Shown: positions 1 through 5,461, counted from the first letter of the stretch. The stretch: 7,058 nt of DNA from an uncultured Bacilli bacterium (GCA_948497845.1 CAOOMX010000052.1:1-7058); one strand, 5' to 3'. The notes: a model not told the origin generated them from the letters alone. Made by a program: numbers and translations.

Positions 1-2
1 TG

Positions 3-119
3 AAGTATCGTGTATCACACCCACAAAAGAGTCCTATTATTAAAATGAAGATAAGGAAAACTAATTTACTACGATATGGGACACCTAATGGTAAAGGTAA
101 AAGGAAATGTTATGAATAA
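3..119 (+). CDS. C-terminal end of an upstream gene, basic tail (partial)
   Basis: Reading frame 3 is open from the left edge to a TAA at 117-119. It gives 38 residues rich in Lys and Arg, ending in GTPNGKGKRKCYE. The other two forward frames close earlier, at 41-43 and 46-48. The next gene's ribosome binding site (AAAAGG at 99-104) and its ATG at 112 lie inside this frame. The two genes therefore overlap by 8 bases, the usual arrangement for translational coupling, which is the main reason to believe this tail is real. The product cannot be named from 38 residues. A basic C-terminus followed by small acidic genes would suit a nuclease-type polymorphic toxin with immunity genes, but that is inference. 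The gene start lies outside the window. Confidence 0.5.
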   Translation, partial: KYRVSHPQKSPIIKMKIRKTNLLRYGTPNGKGKRKCYE

Positions 120-510
120 TAAGTTATTTGAGATGTTAGACAAATTAGATAGTTTTGTTACAACTGAAGAAATTGGTATAGATTTTATAGAAGTTTATAA
201 TGGTAAAAATGAACTACAAATTGATATATTTTCAGTTCCAAACAATTCATTTAAGTTATTTTCAGTTCCTGATATTGTTGTTGGTTATTTATATTTTGAT
301 AAAGATAAAAATTGTGTTTGGAGTTATCGTGATGAAGAATTTGGAAATGATAATAGAAAGAATAAGATTAACAAAATATCCGTACAATATGAAAATGGAG
401 ATTTCATAGATGTACGGGTTAATTGGAATTCGTTATTTTATGAGTTAGATAGTGGAAATAGTATCCTATTATTTATGGGGGAAAAAATTATAGATGATAA
501 AAGGAATTGA
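112..510 (+). CDS. Small acidic protein, unknown family (possible immunity protein)
   Basis: The product is 132 residues and I do not recognise the family. I chose ATG 112 because AAAAGG at 99-104 sits 7 bases upstream. The in-frame ATGs at 76 and 88 have no comparable site and would add a poorly coding extension. The protein is soluble and acidic, with alternating hydrophobic stretches typical of beta strands in the middle (residues 34-70 and 85-105) and no signal peptide or membrane segment. Residues about 40-52 carry FSVP twice, ten residues apart, matching a 12-base direct repeat at 228-239 and 258-269. It overlaps the basic upstream frame by 8 bases and is followed after 2 bases by the next gene. 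Size, acidity and position would suit an immunity protein for an upstream toxin. No motif proves this. Confidence 0.8.
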   Translation: MNNKLFEMLDKLDSFVTTEEIGIDFIEVYNGKNELQIDIFSVPNNSFKLFSVPDIVVGYLYFDKDKNCVWSYRDEEFGNDNRKNKINKISVQYENGDFIDVRVNWNSLFYELDSGNSILLFMGEKIIDDKRN

Positions 511-512
511 TT

Positions 513-1034
513 ATGTTATTGTATAACGGAAGTAAATTTGTAAAAGGAAATGTGTTTGAGGATCCTAGAGGTAATAAATTCACATTTTATAAAAATACTA
601 AAAATGGTAAGTTATTTACTATGGAAAATGGTGTTAGAGTTGGTTTAACAGAGGGTCAAGTAAATAAATTGAAACTATTAAATGAAGATACTATTACAAA
701 GAAAATTGAAGTACCTAAAATAATTGGAATAGATATTAAATTTGATTTTTGTGAAGAAAAATTTCGTATATTAGAGAATTCCTTAAAGAGTTTTAATGTC
801 TATATAGATAGTGATAATCAAAATCACTTTATTGGATATGTTTGTTTTGATATGAAGAATGTTACATTAGGTAGTTTTACTTTAGAATTCCTAAAAGAGT
901 ATCAAAAAAGTGGTTTAGTTGATGTAATGTTTGAAGATATGACTGGAGAACAATATAAAACAGTATGGATTTATGGAATTCAAAATATACAAGATGATAT
1001 TTATCTATTCTTGTTTGAAAGTAAAAAAGAATAG
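513..1034 (+). CDS. Small acidic protein, unknown family
   Basis: The product is 173 residues with no family I can name. The frame extends back to a TTG at 507, but that lies only 2 bases after the AAAAGG at 499-504. ATG 513 has an 8-base spacing and is the better start. The previous stop codon (508-510) is 2 bases away, so the two genes are almost certainly translated from one message. Residues 1-50 look like a small beta-rich module with Gly turns (NGSKFVKGN, DPRGNKFTFY, NGKLFTMENG). Residues 65-173 look like a second alpha/beta part ending in a hydrophobic strand (IYLFLFES). There is no signal peptide or membrane segment. Like its neighbour it is small and acidic, so a second immunity-like or accessory role is possible but unproven. 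Confidence 0.8.
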   Translation: MLLYNGSKFVKGNVFEDPRGNKFTFYKNTKNGKLFTMENGVRVGLTEGQVNKLKLLNEDTITKKIEVPKIIGIDIKFDFCEEKFRILENSLKSFNVYIDSDNQNHFIGYVCFDMKNVTLGSFTLEFLKEYQKSGLVDVMFEDMTGEQYKTVWIYGIQNIQDDIYLFLFESKKE

Positions 1035-1044
1035 TCTTTGTGTG

Positions 1045-1073
1045 TTGTTATTCTCTTGTTTCTGGTAGATAAT
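1045..1073 (+). promoter_or_regulatory. Possible sigma-A promoter for the 1096 gene
   Basis: TTGTTA at 1045-1050 (4 of 6 consensus bases) and GATAAT at 1068-1073 (5 of 6) are 17 bases apart in the 61-base gap after the gene ending at 1034. Transcription would start near 1080, leaving a leader of only about 16 bases with the ribosome binding site almost at its 5' end. That is tight, and AT-rich sequence gives such matches by chance. The gene may instead be read through from upstream, since no terminator is visible in the gap. Confidence 0.25.
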
Positions 1074-1095
1074 TACACTAGGTGGTGTTTTATAT

Positions 1096-1392
1096 ATGAG
1101 AAAAGATTTAAGAAAAAAGTATGATGATTATTATAAAGAATATGACTTGTATATAAGAGATATAATGGTTAAAACTTATGCTAGACAACTTTCTAAATAC
1201 TATGATTATGGGTTATTGATTAATCAAGATACTAGTTTAAATCAATATGTGAATTCAATAGGAGATTTATTTAATGTAACCTATTTATTTTCTGAATTGA
1301 GAAACGAGGTAGAACAACTATTAAGAGAGGAATATCATTTAGTTATCGTAAATGATGAACCTTTACAAATTGAAACAATTAAAAATGACTAG
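1096..1392 (+). CDS. Small Tyr-rich helical protein, unknown family
   Basis: The product is 98 residues and unrecognised. ATG 1096 is supported by TAGGTGGT at 1079-1086, 9 bases upstream. The first half (residues 1-40) is charged and strongly Tyr-rich (MRKDLRKKYDDYYKEYDLY), and the whole protein has 12 Tyr. The pattern predicts mostly helices, with a short hydrophobic strand near the C-terminus (HLVIVND). There is no export signal. It follows two small acidic genes on the same strand and is the last gene before a terminator whose stem contains its stop codon. It could be an accessory or immunity gene of the upstream cluster, but nothing in the sequence assigns a function. Confidence 0.75.
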   Translation: MRKDLRKKYDDYYKEYDLYIRDIMVKTYARQLSKYYDYGLLINQDTSLNQYVNSIGDLFNVTYLFSELRNEVEQLLREEYHLVIVNDEPLQIETIKND

Positions 1393-1425
1393 TTCATGAA
1401 CTGAATTTAGTCATTTTTGTTTTTT
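1381..1425. terminator. Bidirectional intrinsic terminator overlapping two stop codons
   Basis: AAAAATGACTA (1381-1391) pairs perfectly with TAGTCATTTTT (1408-1418), giving an 11-bp stem with a 16-base loop, followed on the plus strand by a T-rich tract to 1425. On the minus strand the same stem ends in T5. The TAG of the plus-strand gene (1390-1392) and the TGA of the minus-strand XRE gene (1411-1413) both lie inside the hairpin, so one short element ends two convergent genes. Confidence 0.8.
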
Positions 1426-1659
1426 GATTAAATCATCAAGTTTAACTCCTAGAGCAACTGATATTTTATAAAATGTATCAACACTAAAATTATATGCTGT
1501 TTTTTCACTTTCTATTTGTCTTATAAAGTCGTGTGATAAGTCTACCATTTCAGCAAGTTCAGCAGATGTCATCTTTCTCATACGTCTATATTTCTTGATG
1601 TTTTTACGAATTGTATTATAGATGTCGGTATCAAATTTTAACGTTTCTTTCTTCTTCAT
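1411..1659 (-). CDS. XRE-family (Cro/CI-like) DNA-binding regulator
   Basis: The product is 82 residues, the size of a single-domain XRE repressor. The helix-turn-helix spans residues 30-53 (TSAELAEMVDLSHDFIRQIES), with the Ala-Glu-Leu-Ala of helix 2 and the recognition helix SHDFIRQIE. The rest of the five-helix fold follows (FYKISVALGVKLDDLI, residues 63-78), as is usual for the family. I chose the ATG at 1659-1657. An AGGAG on the minus strand (1677-1673) lies 13 bases upstream, a little far, but a longer frame back to 1704 has no better site. The basic N-terminus (residues 1-29) may add DNA contacts. The gene is divergent from the membrane-protein operon, and palindromes lie between them. 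By analogy with divergent XRE repressors, it probably controls that operon and itself. Confidence 0.9.
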   Translation of the reverse strand: MKKKETLKFDTDIYNTIRKNIKKYRRMRKMTSAELAEMVDLSHDFIRQIESEKTAYNFSVDTFYKISVALGVKLDDLIKKQK

Positions 1660-1711
1660 AATAACTTCATATCTCCTAAATATAATTGTAGAGTAATACC
1701 TCACAAAAATA

Positions 1712-1730
1712 TGTTAGGTAACTTCTAACA
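1712..1730. promoter_or_regulatory. Inverted repeat, candidate operator
   Basis: TGTTAG (1712-1717) and CTAACA (1725-1730) form perfect 6-base arms around a 7-base spacer, directly upstream of the -35 box at 1737 and within the likely control region of the divergent XRE gene. Size and position suit a dimeric XRE repressor site. That assignment is inference. Confidence 0.5.
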
Positions 1731-1736
1731 TTATTG

Positions 1737-1766
1737 TTGACAAATATTGTCGAATTGTGATAATAT
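1737..1766 (+). promoter_or_regulatory. Strong sigma-A promoter with extended -10
   Basis: A perfect TTGACA lies at 1737-1742. After an 18-base spacer comes TAATAT at 1761-1766, preceded by TG at 1758-1759, which makes an extended -10 element. Transcription should start near 1773, exactly where the structured leader begins. It is the best promoter in the window and drives the operon starting at 1925, provided polymerase passes the leader terminator. Confidence 0.8.
1739..1751. promoter_or_regulatory. Palindrome over the -35 box, candidate operator
   Basis: GACAA (1739-1743), ATA and TTGTC (1747-1751) form a 13-base palindrome that starts inside the TTGACA box. Protein bound here would block RNA polymerase on the operon promoter. 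The arms differ in sequence from those of the 1712-1730 repeat, so one protein may not bind both. Part of the symmetry comes from the -35 hexamer itself. Confidence 0.4.
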
Positions 1767-1772
1767 TATGAT

Positions 1773-1884
1773 GTCGGTAAGAAGTACTTAATTCCGACAA
1801 AACGTAGTACTGTTGGTTTGAAGTAATAGAAGTCAACAGATGAAGTTTTTCGGAACACAAGTAGTTTTAGAGTGTTCCTTTTTT
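1773..1884 (+). ncRNA. Structured leader RNA with pseudoknot and terminator (candidate attenuator or small RNA)
   Basis: From the predicted start near 1773 the RNA can form, in order: a 5-bp stem GUCGG (1773-1777) with CCGAC (1794-1798); a pseudoknot stem in which AGUACU of its loop (1783-1788) pairs with the identical self-complementary AGUACU at 1806-1811, leaving an A-rich linker (1799-1805); a hairpin of up to 10 bp (1810-1819 with 1830-1839, two of the pairs G-U); and the terminator at 1852-1884. The hairpin and pseudoknot compete for bases 1810-1811. UUCCGA (1792-1797) can alternatively pair with UCGGAA (1850-1855), which would break both the first stem and the terminator. Two mutually exclusive folds are what a riboswitch or attenuator needs. 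I recognise no known riboswitch class. A stable small RNA of about 110 nt is the alternative. Folding was done by eye. Confidence 0.5.
1852..1884 (+). terminator. Intrinsic terminator upstream of the operon's first gene
   Basis: GGAACAC (1852-1858) pairs with GTGTTCC (1872-1878) in a 7-bp stem with a 13-base loop, directly followed by six T at 1879-1884. It lies about 80 bases after the promoter start and 40 bases before the ATG at 1925. Transcription of the operon must therefore either pass it or be regulated at it. Confidence 0.75.
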
Positions 1885-1924
1885 GTTGTTTAAGGAATAC
1901 TATGTAGAAAGAGAGAGTGTTTGT

Positions 1925-2887
1925 ATGAGTAAGAAAGAAACAAATTCAACCGAAAAAAAGAAAGGAAAATTAAAGAAAATTCTATTGATTATTTTATTAA
2001 TAATTGTAGTTCCTATTATTGTGTTCTTTGGTTATAGGTTCATTAGTACTAAAATTAGTAAATCTAATTCAGAAAAATTTAATAATACTTTGAATGAACT
2101 CGCTAAGGAACGAATTGATTATGTATTTATCGAGATTAACCCATCACTTGTATTAACTGTTAAAGATAATAAAGTAGAAGATATAAGTTGTTTAAATGAT
2201 GACTGTATGACTATCTATAATGAATTAAATGTCAAAGGAAAAAATATTAATGAAAGTATTGATACAATTTATAATAAGTCAAAAGAAAAAGGTTTTGATG
2301 TTTCAAATGGAGTTAAGATTAAAACTTCTAATAATGTAAATATTGAAGTTAAGGACCATATTATTATCGAACACATTGATAGTATTAAAGAACAAGAATT
2401 ATTAAAAGAAGTAAAGAACAATGAAGATATTAAAAATGTAAGTAATGATAATTATTACACTAATTTATGGGAAGAATTAAAGAAAGACAAAGATTATGAT
2501 AATTTTTATACTTGTAAAATGGTGGATAAAGAACTTAAATGTTATTTCGCAGAGAAGTTTTTAACTATGTCAAACGAAAATAACGGTAATGGTTTAAATC
2601 CTAGGGATTTATCAAGAGTTTTAGATAAGTTTGGAATTAAGTACGAAAGTTGGAACTGGGGAGTAGATTTTGGAGATCATCCATATGGTTTATATATAAA
2701 TGGTAAACTTTATTATATGGTTAACGATAGTTTAGAATATTACGGAGATATACCTGATTGTGAGAGTGAAAAATCTGGTATGCCAACAGGTTATATTACT
2801 TGTGCTATGGTATATGGAAACCCTGAAAATATAATACAATATCCAAAAAGTAAATTAAATCTATTAACTTCACAATTTGATAGTTAG
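1925..2887 (+). CDS. Membrane-anchored protein with RsgI-like middle domain, no anti-sigma domain
   Basis: The product is 320 residues. ATG 1925 follows a degenerate site (GAGAGAG, 1911-1917) by 7 bases. The frame reaches back to a TTG at 1883, but that lies in the terminator T-tract. Residues 1-18 are a short Lys-rich cytoplasmic tail, 19-41 a transmembrane helix, and the rest should be outside the cell. Residues about 65-125 match the extracytoplasmic middle domain of RsgI anti-sigma factors: a strand ending in INPS (71-74), a Val-rich strand (LVLTVKDNKV), then a helix (ESIDTIYNKSKEKGFD). In clostridial RsgI, self-cleavage between Asn and Pro of this motif is part of signalling. The cytoplasmic SigI-binding domain is missing. 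The C-terminal part (about 175-320) is unrecognised and holds four of the six Cys (197, 206, 279, 293; the others are 89 and 94), possibly as disulfides. It is the first gene of the operon, and its stop overlaps the next ribosome binding site. Confidence 0.8.
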   Translation: MSKKETNSTEKKKGKLKKILLIILLIIVVPIIVFFGYRFISTKISKSNSEKFNNTLNELAKERIDYVFIEINPSLVLTVKDNKVEDISCLNDDCMTIYNELNVKGKNINESIDTIYNKSKEKGFDVSNGVKIKTSNNVNIEVKDHIIIEHIDSIKEQELLKEVKNNEDIKNVSNDNYYTNLWEELKKDKDYDNFYTCKMVDKELKCYFAEKFLTMSNENNGNGLNPRDLSRVLDKFGIKYESWNWGVDFGDHPYGLYINGKLYYMVNDSLEYYGDIPDCESEKSGMPTGYITCAMVYGNPENIIQYPKSKLNLLTSQFDS

Positions 2888-2899
2888 GAGTGATTTTAA

Positions 2900-3829
2900 A
2901 TGAGTTGGTTAACGCGAATAGTAACTTGGGTTAAATCTCATGTACTTGTATCAATTATAGTTGGCATAGTTGTAGTTGGTGGTGTAGTAGCAGTACATAT
3001 CATAATAAGTAACACAGGAACAGAAGCTAAAATAGAATATAAAACTAACATTGAATTAAGCGATAATTTAAGTTTTGAGATAAATAGTGAATTATACTTG
3101 ATGTCATTAATTAAAAAAATCAGTAACGGAGAATTGATTACTGAAAATTACAAGGTTGATACATCAAAATTAGGATCACAAGAAGTAATAATCAAGTACT
3201 TTAATGAGAAGCAAGAAGAAGCAGAACATAAATTTAATATTGATATAGTAGATACAACTAAGCCAGTGATTGAATTTAATAAGGAGTTGTCTACTACATC
3301 AGGAAATAAAATTGATTTATTAAAAGATGTAAAAGTAACAGATAATTCAAACGAAGAAATAAAAGCAACGGTTGAGGGAGAATATGATTTTAATAAGGTA
3401 GGATCATATAATTTAAAATATGTTGCTGTGGATAGTAGCAATAATAAAACAGAAGAAGAATTTACTTTAATTATTAAAAACGTAGCTTTAAAAACAAATG
3501 GTTATTATGTTGCAACAAATGGCAAAAAAGATTTTGATTATAGATATGGAAGTATTAAATTTTATAGTGGAAATCAATTTGATTGGGTTACTTGTCTTGG
3601 TGCAACCGATTATGGTACAGGAGCTTTTTATCGAGGAACGTATAGAATTGACGGTAATAAATTAATTTTAAATGTAAATAAAATGCTAGATATGCAGGGC
3701 TGGGTTAGTTATAGTGAAACATTTAATTATACTATAATTAATGAAAATGCAATTAAACTTGATAATGGTTATACATATAAATGGCAATCTAAACAACTAG
3801 ACAGTACAAGTCATCCAAAAAATTTATAA
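2900..3829 (+). CDS. Membrane-anchored protein with two Ig-like repeats
   Basis: The product is 309 residues. ATG 2900 follows AGGAG (2886-2890) by 9 bases, and that site overlaps the previous stop. Residues 14-37 form an N-terminal membrane anchor or uncleaved signal (SIIVGIVVVGGVVAVHIII). Two bacterial Ig-like modules follow, at about 45-118 and 119-194. The second is typical: DTTKPVIEF, a conserved VKVTDNS strand, VGSYNLKYVAVDSSNN and a closing FTLIIK strand. Residues about 196-297 are a separate beta-rich domain (GYYV, GSIKFYSG, GTYRIDGNKLILNV, AIKLDNGYTYKW) resembling small lipocalin-like barrels of surface lipoproteins. The protein is probably exposed and adhesive or structural, which is inference. 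There is no LPXTG motif, so the N-terminal helix would hold it. It has a single Cys (232). The anchor closely matches that of the next gene. Confidence 0.8.
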   Translation: MSWLTRIVTWVKSHVLVSIIVGIVVVGGVVAVHIIISNTGTEAKIEYKTNIELSDNLSFEINSELYLMSLIKKISNGELITENYKVDTSKLGSQEVIIKYFNEKQEEAEHKFNIDIVDTTKPVIEFNKELSTTSGNKIDLLKDVKVTDNSNEEIKATVEGEYDFNKVGSYNLKYVAVDSSNNKTEEEFTLIIKNVALKTNGYYVATNGKKDFDYRYGSIKFYSGNQFDWVTCLGATDYGTGAFYRGTYRIDGNKLILNVNKMLDMQGWVSYSETFNYTIINENAIKLDNGYTYKWQSKQLDSTSHPKNL

Positions 3830-3856
3830 TATAAAAGAAAAGTGAGTGATTAATTT

Positions 3857-4885
3857 ATGAATAGTTTATTTGTAGGAATAGGAGCATGGATCAAAGGGCA
3901 TGCAGTAGCTACGGTTGTTATTAGTACTGTTGTAGTTGGTGGTGCTGTTGCTACTCCTATTATAATTAATAATATTGAAGAACAAAACAAGCCAAAAGAA
4001 ACTGAAAAACAACAAGAAGTAAATACTAATAATGGTAATGCGGAACAAGAAAAACCTGTTACTTGTGAAGACGGTTACGAGTTAGTTGATAATGAATGTG
4101 TTAAGATTGAAAACGAAGAAAAAGAACCTGATGTAAATAATAAACCACAGGAACAAGAAAATCCTGTTAATACTGAAAAACCAAGCAATAATAATTCAAA
4201 TAATAATAATAATAAACCAAATACAAATAGTAATACGACTAAGCCAGATAATAAACCAACTGAAAACAAGCCTGAACCAGAGCAACCAAAAGAACAAGGG
4301 CTAACGATTAAAGGACATAACGTATATTATAATGGTACATCGTTAATAGCTGTAGGTAAAGTTGCTACTGCTTATTATCAGGATAGTTATATCGAGACTG
4401 TCAGTTACAATAGTAACGCTATAAGTAATTTGTCAAAGACAGAAAAAAATGATATAGTTGATAACTATTTATGCAAGATAATGTATAGAAATTGTATATA
4501 CGACGTTGTACGCGATAAAAATGTTCCTGATGCCATTCAAAGAGGAAATAATTATCGGTATGAAGTAGATTATTTTGAAGGTAATAATGGTTTCGAAGGT
4601 GCTATTTTAAAGGAAGAAAAGCATGTTAAACTTGCAAAGTCTTGCTCTGATTATATTAGAACAGGAGTATGGAATAGTCCATATCAAGTGCCTAGTGGTT
4701 ATAATCAATATGAAGATTTGCGTCCTGGTGAGGGCTGTGAAATTGATAATGGCTATACTGCAGAGGCATGGGATAGAAAATATAATGAATACAAATCATG
4801 GTTAAGTAATGCTAAGAAAGATAGAGACGGTTTTAAAAAGTCATTTAATGATTTTACAGCATTATGGAACTTACTTACTAAATAG
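3857..4885 (+). CDS. Membrane-anchored surface protein with Asn/Pro-rich stalk
   Basis: The product is 342 residues. ATG 3857 follows GTGAGTGAT, a match to the outer part of the anti-Shine-Dalgarno complement. Residues 11-39 (W-I-K-G-H, then VVVGGAVATPIIINN) are the anchor shared with the preceding gene: 14 of 29 ungapped positions are identical. Residues 68-85 hold a short two-Cys motif (TCEDGYELVDNECVK), EGF-like in spacing. Residues 86-147 are a low-complexity Asn/Pro/Lys/Glu stalk. From about 149 to 342 there is a globular domain I cannot name, with Cys 206, 213, 263 and 294 and a helical C-terminus rich in Lys, Trp and Phe. Six Cys that fall into neighbouring pairs suggest disulfides in an exported domain. 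It lies 27 bases after the previous gene and is the last of the operon, before a clear terminator. Function unknown; a cell-surface role is inferred. Confidence 0.8.
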   Translation: MNSLFVGIGAWIKGHAVATVVISTVVVGGAVATPIIINNIEEQNKPKETEKQQEVNTNNGNAEQEKPVTCEDGYELVDNECVKIENEEKEPDVNNKPQEQENPVNTEKPSNNNSNNNNNKPNTNSNTTKPDNKPTENKPEPEQPKEQGLTIKGHNVYYNGTSLIAVGKVATAYYQDSYIETVSYNSNAISNLSKTEKNDIVDNYLCKIMYRNCIYDVVRDKNVPDAIQRGNNYRYEVDYFEGNNGFEGAILKEEKHVKLAKSCSDYIRTGVWNSPYQVPSGYNQYEDLRPGEGCEIDNGYTAEAWDRKYNEYKSWLSNAKKDRDGFKKSFNDFTALWNLLTK

Positions 4886-4892
4886 TTTTTTT

Positions 4893-4922
4893 AAAAGGTA
4901 ATCAATAACGATTATCTTTTTT
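4893..4922 (+). terminator. Intrinsic terminator of the membrane-protein operon
   Basis: AAAAGGTAATC (4893-4903) pairs with GATTATCTTTT (4910-4920), an 11-bp stem with one G-U pair and a 6-base loop. The T-run continues to 4922. It begins 8 bases after the stop of the third gene. The A-rich left arm makes it usable on the minus strand too, but no minus-strand gene ends here. Confidence 0.8.
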
Positions 4923-4993
4923 ATATGAAATTCCATTTAATAGTTGCAATATCCAAATTTTTATAAGAAAGTATTTCTAGGGGCGTGAATTAA

Positions 4994-5461
4994 ATGAGAA
5001 GTTTAGTAACAGATCTGAAAAATAGTTTAATCAATGATATCAATTATATCAAGTACGATGAAATTTATAAGAACGAAAACATTATAGACAAGGATCTTTT
5101 AATCAAATTGCTAGAGGATCATTTAGATTTTTATATAGTGTTTTTAAAATTAAATATATTTCTTTGGCGTTATGATACAAGATATACTAACAAGGAACTA
5201 AAAGACTACAAGCATTATAAGGGTAAGATTTTAAGAATTGACGACATCGATACTATGTTCCGCTACTATTATAGAAACTATAATAGAACTCGTAATGCTA
5301 TGAAAAAAATAATCTGTTATAGGCTAAGACCAATGAATGAGTTAATTATTTTAAAACGAATACTTGCTAGACCAATTGAAGAAGAAATATATCCTATTAA
5401 TGAATTTGAAGAACAGATAAAAAGTGAAAATGATAAGTTAACTGACAAGGAGAAATTATGA
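4994..5461 (+). CDS. Helical protein of unknown function, coupled to SSB-like gene
   Basis: The product is 155 residues and unrecognised. ATG 4994 follows TAGGGG (4978-4983) by 10 bases. The composition predicts mostly helices: an amphipathic N-terminal part, a hydrophobic stretch at 44-60 (LDFYIVFLKLNIFLWRY) too broken by charges to be a sure membrane segment, and a strongly basic, Tyr-rich block at 88-112 (FRYYYRNYNRTR) that could contact nucleic acid. An acidic tail follows. The gene overlaps the SSB-like gene by 4 bases (ATGA, 5458-5461), so the two products are probably made together and may act on DNA. I see no convincing promoter in the 70 bases after the preceding terminator. TATAAG at 4962-4967 has no matching -35 box. 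Confidence 0.75.
   Translation: MRSLVTDLKNSLINDINYIKYDEIYKNENIIDKDLLIKLLEDHLDFYIVFLKLNIFLWRYDTRYTNKELKDYKHYKGKILRIDDIDTMFRYYYRNYNRTRNAMKKIICYRLRPMNELIILKRILARPIEEEIYPINEFEEQIKSENDKLTDKEKL

Noticed and set aside
1685..1721. Minus-strand promoter for the XRE gene (TACAAT at 1690-1685, or TATTAC at 1698-1693)
   Set aside because: A promoter must exist here, but neither -10 candidate has a -35 box better than 3 of 6 at a proper distance, so I could not place it.
1621..1779. 10-base repeat GATGTCGGTA at 1621-1630 and 1770-1779
   Set aside because: One copy is ordinary codons in the XRE gene and the other forms the leader stem. The length is within chance for a window of this size.
1773..1884. 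Type III toxin-antitoxin locus (ToxI-like RNA with ToxN)
   Set aside because: The RNA unit is present once rather than in tandem repeats, and the downstream gene is a membrane protein with an RsgI-like domain, not a ToxN-type nuclease.
1840..1893. 17-codon frame (MKFFGTQVVLECSFFVV) across the leader terminator, a possible leader peptide
   Set aside because: No ribosome binding site precedes its ATG, and its codons look dictated by the terminator stem and T-tract. No run of regulatory codons is present.
1883..1924. N-terminal extension of the RsgI-like gene from TTG 1883
   Set aside because: This start lies in the terminator T-tract with no ribosome site. ATG 1925 gives a normal Lys-rich tail before the membrane helix.
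3148..3441. Minus-strand open frame inside the Ig-like gene
   Set aside because: It is a shadow of the well-supported plus-strand Ig-like domains and has no ribosome site or recognisable protein features.
3866..4269. Two minus-strand hydrophobic frames within the third membrane gene
   Set aside because: Their Leu/Ser/Phe-rich products are the antisense of Asn/Lys/Glu-rich coding sequence.
4141..4300. Asn/Pro-coding low-complexity stretch as a DNA repeat or CRISPR-like array
   Set aside because: The AAT/CCA-rich repeats are irregular and stay in frame as a protein stalk. No spacer-repeat periodicity is present.
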